Shown piece after piece: positions 9,292 through 20,796 of a DNA stretch of 64,000 nt. Below the pieces are notes generated by a model. It searched no databases. It saw nothing but the letters and a program-made list of their open reading frames with translations, and was not told where the DNA came from. The position numbers were made by a program, and so were the translations under genes. Every line of letters begins with the position of its first letter. Positions within the stretch are counted from its first letter, which is position 1. Source of the DNA: Micromonospora sp. WMMA1363 (lineage in GTDB: Bacteria > Actinomycetota > Actinomycetes > Mycobacteriales > Micromonosporaceae); the NCBI RefSeq assembly GCF_030345795.1, contig NZ_JAUALB010000001.1:4642001-4706000 (forward strand). Reading direction: 5' to 3'.

Positions 9292-10347
9292 ATGTATGGC
9301 AATGACTTCCCCGCCGAGGACGCGTCCGGCGGACTCCTCGACGAGGTCGAGGCGGCCGAGGTGGCGTTGCGGGAGGCCGCCGAGCGGGGGCGGCGTGGCG
9401 CCGCCCCCGGCGAGGACCTGGCGACGTACTTCGCCGAGGTCATCGACGCCGACCAAAAGATCGAGCCGCGGGACTGGATGCCGGAGGCGTACCGGAAGAC
9501 GCTGATCAGGCAGATCGCCCAACATGCCCATTCCGAGATCATCGGAATGCAGCCCGAGGGTAACTGGATCACCCGCGCGCCCTCGCTCAAGCGCAAGGCG
9601 ATCCTGCTCGCCAAGGTGCAGGACGAGGCCGGGCACGGCCTCTACCTCTACGCCGCCGCCGAGACCCTGGGGGCCAGCCGGGACGAACTGGTCGACCTAC
9701 TGCTGGCCGGCCGGCAGAAGTACAGTTCGATCTTCAACTACCCCACCCTCACCTGGGCTGACGTGGGTGCCATCGGGTGGCTGGTGGACGGCGCGGCGAT
9801 CGTCAACCAGGTGCCGCTCTGTCGCTGCTCGTACGGGCCGTACGCGCGGGCGATGATCCGGGTCTGCAAGGAGGAGTCGTTCCACCAGCGGCAGGGCTAC
9901 GAGATCCTGCACACCCTGGCACACGGCACCGCGACGCAGAAGGCGATGGCCCAGGACGCGGTCGACCGGTGGTGGTACCCGTCGCTGGCCATGTTCGGCC
10001 CGCCGGACGGCGAGTCCACCCACTCCGCCCAGTCCATGGCCTGGAAGATCAAGCGTTTCTCGAACGACGAGCTGCGCCAGCGCTTCGTCGACATGTGTGT
10101 GCAGCAGACCGAGGTGCTCGGCCTCACCCTGCCGGACCCCGGCCTGCGCTGGAACGAGGAGCGTCAGGCGTACGACTTCACCCAGCCCGACTACGACGAG
10201 CTGATGCGGGTGATCAAGGGCGACGGGCCGTGTAACCGGCAGCGGACGGAGCGCCGTCGCCGCGCCCACGCCGAGGGCGCCTGGGTCCGTGCGGCCGCCG
10301 CCGCCTACGCGACCAAGCAGCGGAAGAAGGAGAAGGTGGTCGCGTGA
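9292..10347 (+). CDS. paaA: 1,2-phenylacetyl-CoA epoxidase subunit A
   Basis: A 351-residue catalytic diiron subunit of the PaaABCE monooxygenase, which epoxidises the ring of phenylacetyl-CoA. Diiron ligand motifs are visible: EAGH in [12 protein letters not shown] and EESFH in [13 protein letters not shown]. The N-terminus ([20 protein letters not shown]) and the C-terminal basic tail are typical. It is the first gene of a tight five-gene operon, and its stop overlaps the paaB start by four bases (GTGA). Confidence 0.95.
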   Translation: MYGNDFPAEDASGGLLDEVEAAEVALREAAERGRRGAAPGEDLATYFAEVIDADQKIEPRDWMPEAYRKTLIRQIAQHAHSEIIGMQPEGNWITRAPSLKRKAILLAKVQDEAGHGLYLYAAAETLGASRDELVDLLLAGRQKYSSIFNYPTLTWADVGAIGWLVDGAAIVNQVPLCRCSYGPYARAMIRVCKEESFHQRQGYEILHTLAHGTATQKAMAQDAVDRWWYPSLAMFGPPDGESTHSAQSMAWKIKRFSNDELRQRFVDMCVQQTEVLGLTLPDPGLRWNEERQAYDFTQPDYDELMRVIKGDGPCNRQRTERRRRAHAEGAWVRAAAAAYATKQRKKEKVVA

Positions 10348-10667
10348 GTCGCGAGCGTGTCGAGCGAGCCGATCGGCTCGAGGCGGGCGATCCCGCGCCG
10401 CTGTGGGAGGTCTTCGTCCGGGCCCGGCGCGGGCTGTCGCACACCCACGTCGGTAGCCTCCACGCGCCCGACGCGGAGCTGGCCCTGCGTAACGCCCGGG
10501 ATCTCTACACCCGCCGCCAGGAGGGGGTTTCGATCTGGGTGGTGCCGGCCGGCGCCATCACCGCATCCAGCCCGGACGAGAAGGACGCCTTCTTCGACCC
10601 GGCCGCCGACAAGGTCTACCGCCATCCCACCTTCTACGACGTGCCGGACGGGGTGGCGCACCTGTGA
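10344..10667 (+). CDS. paaB: 1,2-phenylacetyl-CoA epoxidase subunit B
   Basis: A 107-residue small subunit. [20 protein letters not shown] and the segment [20 protein letters not shown] are the hallmark of PaaB, which bridges the PaaAC heterodimers. The GTG start overlaps the paaA stop. A 73-bp junction separates it from paaC, whereas the other paa genes overlap. Confidence 0.93.
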   Translation: MSRERVERADRLEAGDPAPLWEVFVRARRGLSHTHVGSLHAPDAELALRNARDLYTRRQEGVSIWVVPAGAITASSPDEKDAFFDPAADKVYRHPTFYDVPDGVAHL

Positions 10668-10740
10668 GTGAGCGCAGCGAGCGAACCGGCTGGCTCGGCA
10701 AAGGGGCGCGTCGCGCCGCCGAGCGGAGCGGGGTGGCGGC
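10668..10740 (+). repeat. Junction repeat between paaB and paaC (divergent copy)
   Basis: The junction begins directly after the TGA with GTGAGTGAGCGCAGCGAGCG, resembling the cassettes that fill several nuo junctions. It includes a run rich in GAGCG words and ends in GGGGTGGCGGC before the GTG. The match to the nuo copies is only partial. Confidence 0.4.
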
Positions 10741-11466
10741 GTGAGCGGTCCTTTCGACTTCACCCTCCGCCTCGGCGACGACGCGCTGATCGCGGCGCAG
10801 CGGCTCGCCGAGTGGTCCACCCACGCACCGGAGATGGAGGAGGACATCGCACTGTCCAACATCGCCCTCGACCAGCTCGGCGCGGCGCGCCTGCTGCTGG
10901 CGTACGCAGGCGAGTTGGAGGGCGCCGGGCGGGGCGAGGACGAGCTGGCGTTCCTCCGCGACGACCGGGAGTTGCGGAACTGTCTCCTGGTCGAACTGCC
11001 CAACGGCGACTTCGCGGTGACCATGGCGAAGCTGCTCTTCCTGGCGGCGTACCAGCTCCCGCTCTACACGGCGCTGGCCGGCTGCGCCGACGAGCGGCTG
11101 GCGGCGATCGGCGGCAAGGCCCACAAGGAGTCGGCGTACCACCTCGACCACGCCTCGCTCTGGGTGCGACGACTCGGCGACGGCACCGAGGAGTCCCACC
11201 GGCGGATGCAGGCGGCGGTCGACGAGGTGTGGCCGTACGCCCACGAGCTGTTCACCACGGATCCGACCGCGCCGGTCGACCCGGCCAGCCTGCGGGCCGA
11301 CTTCGACGCGACTGTGACGGCGGTGCTCGACGAGGCGACGTTGACGGTCCCGCAGACGTCCTGGGCCCCGGCCGGCGGCCGGGACGGAGTGCACACCGAG
11401 CACCTGTCGTACCTGCTCGCCGAGATGCAGGTGCTGCACCGCACCCACCCGGGGGCGAAGTGGTGA
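10741..11466 (+). CDS. paaC: 1,2-phenylacetyl-CoA epoxidase subunit C
   Basis: A 241-residue structural partner of PaaA with the same ferritin-like four-helix fold. Typical segments are RLAEWSTHAPEMEEDIALSN, ALDQLGAARLLLAYAGELEG and KESAYHLDHASLWVRRLGDG. PaaC forms the heterodimer with PaaA and helps bind the CoA substrate. Its TGA overlaps the paaD GTG. Confidence 0.95.
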   Translation: MSGPFDFTLRLGDDALIAAQRLAEWSTHAPEMEEDIALSNIALDQLGAARLLLAYAGELEGAGRGEDELAFLRDDRELRNCLLVELPNGDFAVTMAKLLFLAAYQLPLYTALAGCADERLAAIGGKAHKESAYHLDHASLWVRRLGDGTEESHRRMQAAVDEVWPYAHELFTTDPTAPVDPASLRADFDATVTAVLDEATLTVPQTSWAPAGGRDGVHTEHLSYLLAEMQVLHRTHPGAKW

Positions 11467-11939
11467 CCACGCCCCGGGCGGCCGTCGCGGCGGTGGTGGA
11501 TCCGGAGATCCGGGTGATCACCATCGACGAGCTCGGCATCCTGCGGTCGGTCGACCACGAGCCGGCCACCGGCCGGGTCGTCGTGACCATCACCCCCACC
11601 TACACCGGCTGCCCGGCGATGGACGTGATCCGCGCGGACATCCGGCGGGCGCTGGCCGCCGCCGGCCACCCCGACGTCGAGATCCAGACGATCCACAGTC
11701 CGGCCTGGAGCACCGACTGGATCTCGGCGGCCGGCCGGGCCAAGCTCGCCGCCGCGGGGATCGCCCCGCCGGCACCGGCCCGGCGCGTCGGCGCCGTGCC
11801 GGTGACCCTGGCCGTGCGCTGCCCGCGTTGCGGCTCGCCGGAGACCGAACAGATCAGCCGGTTCGGCTCCACCGCGTGCAAGGCGCTCTGGCGTTGCCGG
11901 TCCTGCTCCGAACCCTTCGACCACCTGAAGGCACTGTGA
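11463..11939 (+). CDS. paaD: Phenylacetyl-CoA epoxidase assembly protein PaaD
   Basis: A 158-residue protein with an N-terminal MIP18/DUF59 domain (VVDPEIRVITIDELGILRSV) and a C-terminal Cys4 zinc-ribbon-like element (CPRCGS near residue 120, then CRSC near the end). PaaD is thought to help insert Fe-S or iron centres into the epoxidase. The GTG start at 11463 overlaps the paaC stop; the longer upstream frame is only non-coding extension through paaC. Confidence 0.92.
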   Translation: MTTPRAAVAAVVDPEIRVITIDELGILRSVDHEPATGRVVVTITPTYTGCPAMDVIRADIRRALAAAGHPDVEIQTIHSPAWSTDWISAAGRAKLAAAGIAPPAPARRVGAVPVTLAVRCPRCGSPETEQISRFGSTACKALWRCRSCSEPFDHLKAL

Positions 11940-13045
11940 CTGTCACCATCACCCGGCCGGTCCGCCGCCGTCCGGTCTTCCACCCGCTGTCCGTCGCCGC
12001 CGTGGACCGGCTCACCGCCGACTCGGTGGCGGTCACCTTCGCCGTGCCCGAGGAGCTACGCGGAACCTTCGCGTTCTCCGCCGGCCAGCACCTGACCGTG
12101 CGGCGGGTGACCGACGACGGCGCGGACGTGCGCCGGTCGTACTCGATCTGTTCCCCGCCGGCGGAACTCGCCCGGCACGGCCGGTTGCGGATCGGGGTGC
12201 GGGAGATCCCGGGTGGTGTCTTCTCCGCCTACGCCTGCGGTGTGCTGCGCGGTGGGGACACCGTCGAGGTGCTTCCGCCGCTCGGTCACTTCACCACCGC
12301 GTTCGCGGCGGACCGGGTGCGGCGCTACGGCGCGGTGGTCGCCGGCTCCGGCATCACCCCGGTGCTCGCGCTGATCGCGACGGCCCTGTCCGTGGAGCCG
12401 GCCAGCACCTTCACCCTGGTGTACGGCAACCGCACGGCGAACACCGTGATGTTCGCCGAGGAGTTGGCGGACCTGAAGGACCGGTATCCGACCCGGCTGC
12501 ACCTGGTGCACGTGCTCTCCCGCGAGCAGGGCGAGTCGCCGTTGCTGTCCGGGCGGGTCGACGCCGAGCGGCTGGGCCGGCTGCTGGACACCATCGTGCC
12601 GGGCGACGCGATCGAGGAGTGGTTCCTCTGCGGCCCGTACGGGATGGTGGGCGACGCCCGGGAGGTGCTGGCCGCGCGCGGCGTGCCGGAGCAGGCGGTG
12701 CACGCTGAGCTGTTCCACGTCGACGCCCCGCCGGAGCCGGTCCGCCGCCCCGGCGACGGGCCCGGCGTCGGCACCGAGGTGACGATCCTGCTCGACGGCC
12801 GCTCCTCGACCTTCACGATGGGGCGTGCGGAACGGGTGTTGGACGCGGCGTTGAAGGTGCGCGGCGAGTTGCCCTACGCCTGTAAGGGCGGGGTCTGCTC
12901 GACCTGCCGGGCGAAGGTGGTCGACGGCGAGGTCACGATGGCCCGCAACTACGCCCTGGAGCCCGACGAGGTGGCCGCCGGATACGTGCTGACCTGCCAG
13001 TCCAGCCCGACCACCGACCGGCTCACCGTCGACTACGACGCCTGA
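11936..13045 (+). CDS. paaE: 1,2-phenylacetyl-CoA epoxidase reductase subunit
   Basis: A 369-residue electron-transfer subunit: an N-terminal FAD-binding domain (FSAGQHLTVRR, RRSYSICSPP), an NAD(P)H-binding domain (GSGITPVLALI, YGNRTANTVMF) and a C-terminal plant-type 2Fe-2S domain (CKGGVCSTC with a fourth Cys in LTCQSS). It passes electrons from NAD(P)H to the PaaA diiron centre. The GTG start overlaps the paaD stop. The operon ends here; no ring-cleavage or beta-oxidation paa genes follow. Confidence 0.95.
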   Translation: MTVTITRPVRRRPVFHPLSVAAVDRLTADSVAVTFAVPEELRGTFAFSAGQHLTVRRVTDDGADVRRSYSICSPPAELARHGRLRIGVREIPGGVFSAYACGVLRGGDTVEVLPPLGHFTTAFAADRVRRYGAVVAGSGITPVLALIATALSVEPASTFTLVYGNRTANTVMFAEELADLKDRYPTRLHLVHVLSREQGESPLLSGRVDAERLGRLLDTIVPGDAIEEWFLCGPYGMVGDAREVLAARGVPEQAVHAELFHVDAPPEPVRRPGDGPGVGTEVTILLDGRSSTFTMGRAERVLDAALKVRGELPYACKGGVCSTCRAKVVDGEVTMARNYALEPDEVAAGYVLTCQSSPTTDRLTVDYDA

Positions 13046-13189
13046 GGGCGGCCCCCGGTTCGTCCCTGCCAGGTGGGCTGGATCACGTGGGGTGGCGGAG
13101 GCTCGCGGTCCAGTTATCCCTGCCGGCGGAGTTCGTCGTTCGGGTTGCGGCAGAACACGAGCGAAAGTGAGTGCACCGGGATCATCCCG

Positions 13190-13394
13190 GCCCTTCCGGC
13201 GGCCAGGTGGCGCAAGTCCGGCCGCAGCGGTACGAACGCCGACTGCGTGGAGGTCGCCGAGCTGACCCGGGCCGTGGCCGTCCGTCCGTGACTCCCCGAC
13301 CGGGCCGGTGCTGGGTTTCGGGCGCCCGGCGTGGTCCGCCTTCGTCGCCGGCGTCCCGGTGCACCCCCGGTCCGTCGAGGCGGTGTCGATCTGA
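13190..13394 (+). pseudogene. DUF397 protein remnant with a 4-bp duplication
   Basis: The translation RWRKSGRSGTNADCVEVAEL followed by AVAVR matches the start of the small actinobacterial DUF397 domain, but the frame stops at 13289-13291. The expected continuation (DSPTGPVLGFGRPAWSAFVA) is in another frame from 13290 to the TGA at 13392-13394. At the break the sequence is GTCCGTCCGTGAC; removing one CCGT would restore one frame. No credible start codon lies upstream. DUF397 proteins usually accompany an XRE regulator, which is absent here. The rest of the 13046-13437 gap holds nothing recognisable. Confidence 0.7.
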
Positions 13395-13437
13395 CGTGGT
13401 CGAACCGGCCTGCGGCCGGCGACGTACGCTCGGGGGC

Positions 13438-14628
<1,191 letters not shown>

Positions 14629-15062
14629 CCGGTCGACGCGGGTCGGTCGACGGGGGGAGCGACGGCTCCGACGAACGGGCCCTTTGTCGATCGTGCCCTC
14701 GGACGGGACGCCCGGATCTGCGTACACAAGGGGCATCTCGGTTGGTACGAACGACGCGCGTCACCCGGCCGGGGCTGCGACGGCGATCGCCGACGGGCTA
14801 ACGTGCGGGTGGACTGCGAGGCGGATCGGCCGATTCCGTGACGAGGCAGGTCAGGGATGGTGTGATGGCTTCGCCGCGTCGATCGCCGGCCGACCAGGGC
14901 GGTCCGATCGCGGTGTCCTCCATCGACCCGGGAGGGTCGTTCACATAACGCACGGCAGTGGGGGCGGGATGGGTGACCATCCCGCCCCCACTGTCGCTGC
15001 CGGAAGCGTTGACCAGGGGTCCTGCCTGCGCGCCCTTCCGGGCGGCTGGCAGAGTGGGTGGG
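14629..15062. other. Intergenic region between mqnC and menG
   Basis: About 430 bp without a credible gene. Short frames on both strands have no recognisable product. The one strong element is the hairpin at 14956-14993. Confidence 0.5.
14956..14993. terminator. Strong hairpin terminator upstream of menG
   Basis: CAGTGGGGGCGGGATG pairs perfectly (16 bp) with its complement around the loop GGTGAC. It insulates menG from mqnC. Confidence 0.75.
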
Positions 15063-15791
15063 GTGAGTACGCCGCAGGGCCAGCGCGCCAGTCTGGACAA
15101 GCAGCCGCACGAGATCGCCGCGATGTTCGACGGTGTGGCGGCCCGCTACGACCGGACCAACACCGTCCTCTCCTTCGGGCGGGACCGGTTCTGGCGGTGG
15201 GCCACCCGGTCCGCGCTCGACCTGCGGCCGGGCGAGCGGGTGCTCGACGTGGGCGCCGGGACCGGCGTCTCGACCGAGGAACTGGCCAACTCGGGGGCCT
15301 ACGCGGTCGGCGCCGACCTTTCCCTCGGCATGCTGTACGCCGGCAAGCGAACCCGGCCGAGGGTCCCGCTGCTGGCCGGCGACGCGCTGCGGCTGCCCTT
15401 CGCCGACGCCAGCTTCGACGCGGTGACCATCTCCTTCGCGCTGCGTAACGTCAACGACACCGACGCTGCGCTGCGCGAGCTGGCTCGGGTCACGAAGCCA
15501 GGTGGCCGGCTCGTCGTCTGCGAGTTCAGCACCCCGGTGAATCCGGCCTTCCGGACGGTCTACCTGTCGTACCTGATGCGGTCGTTGCCGGCGATGGCAC
15601 GGGCGGTCGCCAGCAACCCCGACGCGTACGTCTACCTCGCCGAGTCGATCCGGGCCTGGCCGGACCAGGCGGCGCTGGCGGCGCGGATCGGCGCCGCCGG
15701 CTGGAGTCGGGTGGCCTGGCGCGACCTGACCGGCGGAGTCGTCGCGCTGCACCGCGCGGTCCGGGCGGAACCCACAAACCAGCTTTCGTGA
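15063..15791 (+). CDS. menG: Demethylmenaquinone methyltransferase
   Basis: A 242-residue UbiE/MenG methyltransferase. Motifs are [20 protein letters not shown], the SAM loop DVGAGTG (62-68) and [20 protein letters not shown]. It adds the ring methyl group in the last step of menaquinone synthesis. The GTG at 15063 is chosen because homology begins at [13 protein letters not shown]. It lies upstream of the MenJ-like reductase and the nuo operon, so quinone finishing and quinone use are linked. Confidence 0.92.
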   Translation: MSTPQGQRASLDKQPHEIAAMFDGVAARYDRTNTVLSFGRDRFWRWATRSALDLRPGERVLDVGAGTGVSTEELANSGAYAVGADLSLGMLYAGKRTRPRVPLLAGDALRLPFADASFDAVTISFALRNVNDTDAALRELARVTKPGGRLVVCEFSTPVNPAFRTVYLSYLMRSLPAMARAVASNPDAYVYLAESIRAWPDQAALAARIGAAGWSRVAWRDLTGGVVALHRAVRAEPTNQLS

Positions 15792-15831
15792 ATATCCGTA
15801 TTTAGTCCATTTTGCCCCGTAGGCTCACTGC

Positions 15832-16059
15832 ATGACGGGACTCGACCGGACGGACGGAACGGCACCCACCGACGACGACGACGCCGAACTCATCGCCCAG
15901 CTCAGGGCGCTGGCCGGCGCGGATCCCGCGGACGTGCGTCAGGTGGTGGCCGAGGTGCTGGCCGCCCTGGACCGGGCGGCCGGCGGGGCGCTGCGTGAGC
16001 ACCTGCCCGCCACGATCCGGGCCGAAGCCGGTCTCGATGCCGCCGCGATGCGCCACTGA
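15832..16059 (+). CDS. Small hypothetical protein
   Basis: A 75-residue acidic protein, predicted mostly helical, with ELIAQLRALAGADPADVRQV and ALREHLPATIRAEAG. No family was recognised. It starts with ATG 40 bp after menG; the gap is AT-rich for this genome (GAATATCCGTATTTAG) and may hold a promoter. It has no membrane segment or cysteines. It lies between two menaquinone-tailoring genes. Confidence 0.6.
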   Translation: MTGLDRTDGTAPTDDDDAELIAQLRALAGADPADVRQVVAEVLAALDRAAGGALREHLPATIRAEAGLDAAAMRH

Positions 16060-16175
16060 GCGGCCTGTTTCCGGCAAGTTAGGTATCCCTCACCAGGTGC
16101 CGTTGTAGCGCCGGTCATAGACTCCACACCGGTTGGCTTGTGAAGCATTTCACGAGCGTGCGGGAGGAGGCGCGG

Positions 16176-17450
16176 ATGACCACGGTGGAGAACGATGCCG
16201 AGGTGATCGTCGTGGGCGCCGGTCCCGGTGGGTCGGCGACCGCGTACCACCTGGCTCGGCACGGCGTGCGGGTGCTGCTGCTGGAGAAGACCGAGTTCCC
16301 CCGGGAGAAGGTCTGCGGCGACGGACTGACGCCACGTGCGGTGCGGCAGCTGATCCGGATGGGTGTGGACACCTCGACCGAGGCGGGCTGGCTCCACAAC
16401 CGTGGTCTGCGGGTGATCGGTGGTGGGGTTCGACTCGAACTGGACTGGCCCGACCTGGCCAGCTTCCCCAACTACGGGCTGGTGCGCACCCGACTGGATT
16501 TCGACGACCTGCTCGCCCGGCGCGCCGTGGCTGCCGGCGCCAAGCTGTGCACCAACGTGAACGTCACCGGTCCGGTCCTCGACGGCGACGGCCGGGTGGT
16601 CGGCGTCGAGGCCGAGACCGGCCCCGAGAAGGAGCCCGCCACGTTCCGCGCCCCGCTGGTGGTCGCGGCGGACGGGGTATCCGGTCGGCTCCCGCTCGCG
16701 CTGGGGCTGGCCAAGCGGGAGGACCGGCCGATCGGGGTGGCCGTCCGGCGCTACTACCGCTGCCCGGCCAAGCACGACGACGACTACCTCGAGTCCTGGT
16801 TGGAGCTGCGCAGCAAGGGCAGCGACGCGCTGCTGCCCGGGTACGGCTGGATCTTCGGGCTGGGTGACGGCCGGGTGAACGTCGGCCTGGGCGTGCTCAA
16901 CTCGTCGGCGGCCTTCGGGAAGACGAACTACCGGCGGCTGCTCACCGACTGGCTCGCCAACACCCCCGAGGAGTGGGGGATGACCGACGAGACCAACGCC
17001 GAGGGACCGATCCTCGGGGCGGCGCTACCGATGGGCTTCAACCGGGTGCCGCACTACACCCGGGGAGTGATGCTCGTCGGCGATTCCGGTGGCATGGTCA
17101 ACCCGTTCAACGGCGAGGGCATCGCGTACGCGATGGAGTCGGGTGAGCTGGCCGCGGAGATCGCGGTTCAGGCGCTCGCCCGGCCGGCCGGCGCGGAACG
17201 GGAACGGGCGCTGCGGGCGTACCCGACCGAGCTGAAGGCGCGGTTCGGTGGCTACTACCGGCTCGGCGGCGTGTTCGTGAAGCTGATCGGCCGTCCCGAG
17301 GTGATGCGGGCCGCCACGAGGTACGGCCTGCCGCACCCGATGCTGATGCGCTTCGTGCTCAAGCTGCTGGCCAACCTGACCGACCCGCGGGGCGGGGACG
17401 CGACGGACCGGGTCATCAACGCGATGACGAAGGTGGCGCCAACCGTGTAG
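16176..17450 (+). CDS. Geranylgeranyl reductase-family FAD oxidoreductase (MenJ-like)
   Basis: A 424-residue flavoprotein with an N-terminal dinucleotide site VIVVGAGPGGSATAYHLARH, the family signature FPREKVCGDGLTPRAV and a C-terminal FAD contact VMLVGDSGGMVNPFNGEGIA. Its mycobacterial relative MenJ saturates one isoprene unit of menaquinone. Placement between menG and nuoA supports the same role. ATG 16176 follows a GGGAGGAGG ribosome binding site; the earlier ATG at 16140 has none as good. Confidence 0.87.
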   Translation: MTTVENDAEVIVVGAGPGGSATAYHLARHGVRVLLLEKTEFPREKVCGDGLTPRAVRQLIRMGVDTSTEAGWLHNRGLRVIGGGVRLELDWPDLASFPNYGLVRTRLDFDDLLARRAVAAGAKLCTNVNVTGPVLDGDGRVVGVEAETGPEKEPATFRAPLVVAADGVSGRLPLALGLAKREDRPIGVAVRRYYRCPAKHDDDYLESWLELRSKGSDALLPGYGWIFGLGDGRVNVGLGVLNSSAAFGKTNYRRLLTDWLANTPEEWGMTDETNAEGPILGAALPMGFNRVPHYTRGVMLVGDSGGMVNPFNGEGIAYAMESGELAAEIAVQALARPAGAERERALRAYPTELKARFGGYYRLGGVFVKLIGRPEVMRAATRYGLPHPMLMRFVLKLLANLTDPRGGDATDRVINAMTKVAPTV

Positions 17451-17639
17451 CGCACGAGTGAGCGGCGAGTCGCAGCGTGGCGGCCAACGCACGCTCGGTG
17501 GAGAGGCCAGGTCCGGGTCCGCTGGCGGCCCCGGAGCGGGGACAGAGATCGACCCCCCGCCGGCAGTGGCGGGCGGGGACGTGAATAGTGTGATTTCCGC
17601 CAAGCACCGAGGGCAGGGAAGGACGGAGCAGGAGAAACG

Positions 17640-18005
17640 ATGTCGCTCTCGCCTTACGTACCGATCATCGGGCTGTTCGCCCTCGCCGCCGGGTTCGCGT
17701 TGTTCTCCGTGGCGGCCGCCCGTTTCGCCGGCCCGCACCGTTACAACAAGGCCAAGCTCGAGGCGTACGAGTGCGGCATCGAGCCCAGCCCGCAGCCGGT
17801 CGGCGGCGGCCGGTTCCCGATCAAGTTCTACCTGACGGCGATGCTCTTCATCGTCTTCGACATCGAGATCATCTTCCTCTACCCCTGGGCGGTCTCGTTC
17901 GACGCCCTGCCGATCTTCGGCTTCGTGGAGATGGTCCTGTTCATCGTCGCGGTCTTCGTCGCGTACGCCTACGTGTGGCGGCGCGGCGGCCTGGACTGGG
18001 ACTGA
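17640..18005 (+). CDS. nuoA: NADH-quinone oxidoreductase subunit A
   Basis: A 121-residue membrane subunit with three helices. The loop [20 protein letters not shown] and [20 protein letters not shown] are diagnostic of NuoA, whose loop lines the quinone site. It opens a complete nuoABCDEFGHIJKLMN operon. The 189-bp gap before it should hold the operon promoter and includes a CCCGCC/GGCGGG hairpin, but no clear promoter boxes were identified. Confidence 0.96.
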   Translation: MSLSPYVPIIGLFALAAGFALFSVAAARFAGPHRYNKAKLEAYECGIEPSPQPVGGGRFPIKFYLTAMLFIVFDIEIIFLYPWAVSFDALPIFGFVEMVLFIVAVFVAYAYVWRRGGLDWD

Positions 18006-18018
18006 GGGAGAAACTCAG

Positions 18019-18696
18019 ATGGGTATCGAGGAGAAGCTCCCCGCCGGTGTCCTGCTCACCTCGGTGGAGAAGCTGGTCAACTGGTCGCGTAAGTCATCGG
18101 TCTGGGGGGCCACCTTCGGCCTCGCCTGCTGCGCCATCGAAATGATGGCGGCCGGCGGCCCGCACTACGACATGGGCCGCTGGGGCATGGAGGTCTTCCG
18201 TGCCTCGCCCCGACAGGCCGACCTGATGATCGTGGCCGGCCGGGTGAGCCAGAAGATGGCCCCGGTGCTCCGGCAGATCTACGACCAGATGGCCGAGCCC
18301 CGCTGGGTGTTGTCGATGGGCGTCTGCGCCAGCAGCGGCGGCATGTTCAACAACTACGCGATCGTCCAGGGCGTCGACCACGTGGTCCCGGTGGACATGT
18401 ACCTGCCCGGCTGCCCGCCCCGGCCGGAGATGCTCATCGACGCGGTGCTCAAGCTCCGCGAGAAGATCATGCACGAGCCACTCGGCGCCAACGGCCGCAA
18501 GATGTTGGAGGCCCGTAAGGCCCGTGGCGACGTGCCGGTGGTGCCGTACGGCTCGATGCCGTCGTCGTACCGCAGCGACAAGGCCCGGCGGGCCGAGTGG
18601 ACAAAGGCTGTCCGCGAGGGCCGTGAGGAGCAGCTGCGGATCGAGAACTGGATGAAGGCTCAGAACCACCTGCACCAGCATGGGGGTGTCAAGTGA
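18019..18696 (+). CDS. nuoB: NADH-quinone oxidoreductase subunit B
   Basis: A 225-residue subunit carrying the last Fe-S cluster (N2) before the quinone. Ligands are the tandem C37-C38 in [11 protein letters not shown]103 in [10 protein letters not shown] and C132 in [11 protein letters not shown]-terminal extension after residue 160 is typical of actinobacteria. Its stop overlaps the nuoC GTG by four bases. Confidence 0.97.
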   Translation: MGIEEKLPAGVLLTSVEKLVNWSRKSSVWGATFGLACCAIEMMAAGGPHYDMGRWGMEVFRASPRQADLMIVAGRVSQKMAPVLRQIYDQMAEPRWVLSMGVCASSGGMFNNYAIVQGVDHVVPVDMYLPGCPPRPEMLIDAVLKLREKIMHEPLGANGRKMLEARKARGDVPVVPYGSMPSSYRSDKARRAEWTKAVREGREEQLRIENWMKAQNHLHQHGGVK

Positions 18697-19418
18697 CCAC
18701 GGCTAACGACGGCGGCGTGCCGGTACCGGTGACCCCGGCCGGCGCCACCAGCGGCGCCCCGGCCGAGCACCCGCCGGCCAGCCCCGCCGGCCGCGGCATG
18801 TTCGGCAACCAGGGCACCGGTGACGTCTCCGGCTTCGGCGGTCTGGTCCGTCCCGGCCACGCCGTCGAGGACACGCCCCGCCCGTACGGCGGGTACTTCG
18901 ACGAGGTAACCGACGCGCTGGAGGAGGCGTACCCGGGCTTCGCCGACGCGATCGAGAAGGTCGTGGTGGACCGGGACGAGCTGACCCTGCACGTCCGGCC
19001 CGAGCGGATCGCCGAGGTCTGCCAGGTGATGCGGGATGACCTCGCGCTCCGCTTCGAGCTGTGCTCCTCGGTGTCGGGGGTGGACTACCTCGGCGCCGAC
19101 GAGCGCCGGCTGCACGTCGTCTACCAGCTCACCTCGATGACGTACCGGCGTCGGGTCCGGCTGGAGGCGGCGGTCTCCGTCGAGGACCCGCACCTGCCCA
19201 GCGTGGTCAACGTCTACCCGACTGCCGACTGGCAGGAGCGGGAGACGTACGACATGTTCGGCATCGTCTTCGACGGTCATCCCAACCTGACCCGGATCCT
19301 CATGCCGGACGACTGGGAGGGGTACCCGCAGCGTAAGGACTACCCGCTCGGCGGCGTGCCCGTCGAGTACAAGGGCGCCGAGATCCCGCCGCCGGACCAG
19401 CGGAGGTCGTACCAGTGA
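18693..19418 (+). CDS. nuoC: NADH-quinone oxidoreductase subunit C
   Basis: A 241-residue peripheral-arm subunit (30 kDa family). The first 60 residues are a Pro/Ala-rich extension. The core contains [20 protein letters not shown] and the signature [20 protein letters not shown]. It packs against NuoD near the quinone site. A repeat cassette follows its stop codon. Confidence 0.96.
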   Translation: MTTANDGGVPVPVTPAGATSGAPAEHPPASPAGRGMFGNQGTGDVSGFGGLVRPGHAVEDTPRPYGGYFDEVTDALEEAYPGFADAIEKVVVDRDELTLHVRPERIAEVCQVMRDDLALRFELCSSVSGVDYLGADERRLHVVYQLTSMTYRRRVRLEAAVSVEDPHLPSVVNVYPTADWQERETYDMFGIVFDGHPNLTRILMPDDWEGYPQRKDYPLGGVPVEYKGAEIPPPDQRRSYQ

Positions 19419-19470
19419 GCGCGAGGAGTGAGCTTGCGAGCCCCGCAGTCGCGAACGGAGGGCAGGCACG
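19419..19470 (+). repeat. nuoC-nuoD junction repeat
   Basis: Starts right after the nuoC TGA with GCGCGAGGAGTGAGCTTGCG, continues into AGCCCCGCAGTCGCGAACGG, and ends with the GGAGGG that serves as ribosome binding site for nuoD. Related copies lie in the nuoD-E, nuoF-G, nuoG-H and nuoM-N junctions. Confidence 0.7.
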
Positions 19471-20796
19471 GTGACCGCTTCGAACTACGCCACCGAGCGT
19501 GAGACCACCGAGGGTAAGGTCTTCACCGTCACCGGTGGGGACTGGGACACCGTGGTCTCCGGCACCGACCCGATCAACGACGAGCGGATCGTCGTCAACA
19601 TGGGCCCGCAGCACCCGTCCACGCACGGCGTGCTGCGGCTGATTCTGGAGCTGGAGGGCGAGACGGTCCGGGAGGCCCGCTCGGTCGTCGGCTACCTGCA
19701 CACGGGGATCGAGAAGAACCTGGAGTACCGCAACTGGGTCCAGGGTTCGGCCTTCGTGACCCGGATGGACTACCTGTCCCCGCTGTTCAACGAGACGGCC
19801 TACTCGTTGGCGGTGGAGAAGCTGCTGGGCATCGAGGACCAGGTGACCGAGCGGGCTACCACCATCCGGGTGCTGATGATGGAGCTCAACCGGATCTCCT
19901 CGCACCTGGTCTGGCTGGCTACCACCGGCATGGAGCTGGGCGCCATCTCGATCATGCTGTACGGCTTCCGGGAGCGGGAGTACATCCTCGAGATCTTCGA
20001 GATGATCACGGGTTTGCGGATGAACCACGCGTACGTCCGGCCGGGCGGTGTCGCGCAGGATGTGCCGGACGAGGCCATTGTCAAGATCCGCGAGTTCCTG
20101 ACGCTGATGCCGAAGAAGCTCAAGGAGTACGAGGACCTGCTCTCCGGCCAGCCGATCTGGATCGAGCGGACGAAGAACGTCGCGGTGCTGGACGTGACCG
20201 GCTGCGTCGCGCTCGGTGTGACCGGCCCGGTGCTTCGTTCCGCCGGCCTCGCCTGGGACCTGCGCAAGACCATGCCGTACTGCGGCTACGAGACGTACGA
20301 GTTCGACGTTCCGACCCACACCGACGGCGATGTCTGGGGCCGTTACCTGGTCCGGCTCGCCGAGATCCGCGAGTCGCTCAAGCTCGTCGAGCAGGCGTTG
20401 GATCGGCTGAAGCCGGGTCCGGTCATGGTTGCCGACAAGAAGATCGCCTGGCCGGCCCAGCTCGCCATCGGCGTCGACGGCATGGGCAACTCGCTGGAGC
20501 ACGTCGCCAAGATCATGGGTCAGTCGATGGAATCGCTGATCCACCACTTCAAGCTCGTCACCGAGGGCTTCCGGGTCCCGCCGGGTCAGGTGTACGTCGG
20601 GGTCGAGTCGCCGCGCGGCGAGTTGGGCGTGCACGCGGTCTCCGACGGCGGTACCCGACCGTACCGGGTGCACTACCGGGAGCCGAGCTTCGTCAACCTC
20701 CAGGCGCTGCCAGCGATGGCCGAGGGTGGTCTGATCGCCGACGTGATCGCCGGCGGCGCATCGCTGGACCCCGTCATGGGGGGTTGTGACAGGTGA
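19471..20796 (+). CDS. nuoD: NADH-quinone oxidoreductase subunit D
   Basis: A 441-residue 49-kDa subunit that forms the quinone-reduction chamber with NuoB. Diagnostic segments are [36 protein letters not shown] and the C-terminal [18 protein letters not shown] and DPVMGGCDR. The GTG start follows the cassette-borne ribosome binding site. Confidence 0.97.
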   Translation: MTASNYATERETTEGKVFTVTGGDWDTVVSGTDPINDERIVVNMGPQHPSTHGVLRLILELEGETVREARSVVGYLHTGIEKNLEYRNWVQGSAFVTRMDYLSPLFNETAYSLAVEKLLGIEDQVTERATTIRVLMMELNRISSHLVWLATTGMELGAISIMLYGFREREYILEIFEMITGLRMNHAYVRPGGVAQDVPDEAIVKIREFLTLMPKKLKEYEDLLSGQPIWIERTKNVAVLDVTGCVALGVTGPVLRSAGLAWDLRKTMPYCGYETYEFDVPTHTDGDVWGRYLVRLAEIRESLKLVEQALDRLKPGPVMVADKKIAWPAQLAIGVDGMGNSLEHVAKIMGQSMESLIHHFKLVTEGFRVPPGQVYVGVESPRGELGVHAVSDGGTRPYRVHYREPSFVNLQALPAMAEGGLIADVIAGGASLDPVMGGCDR

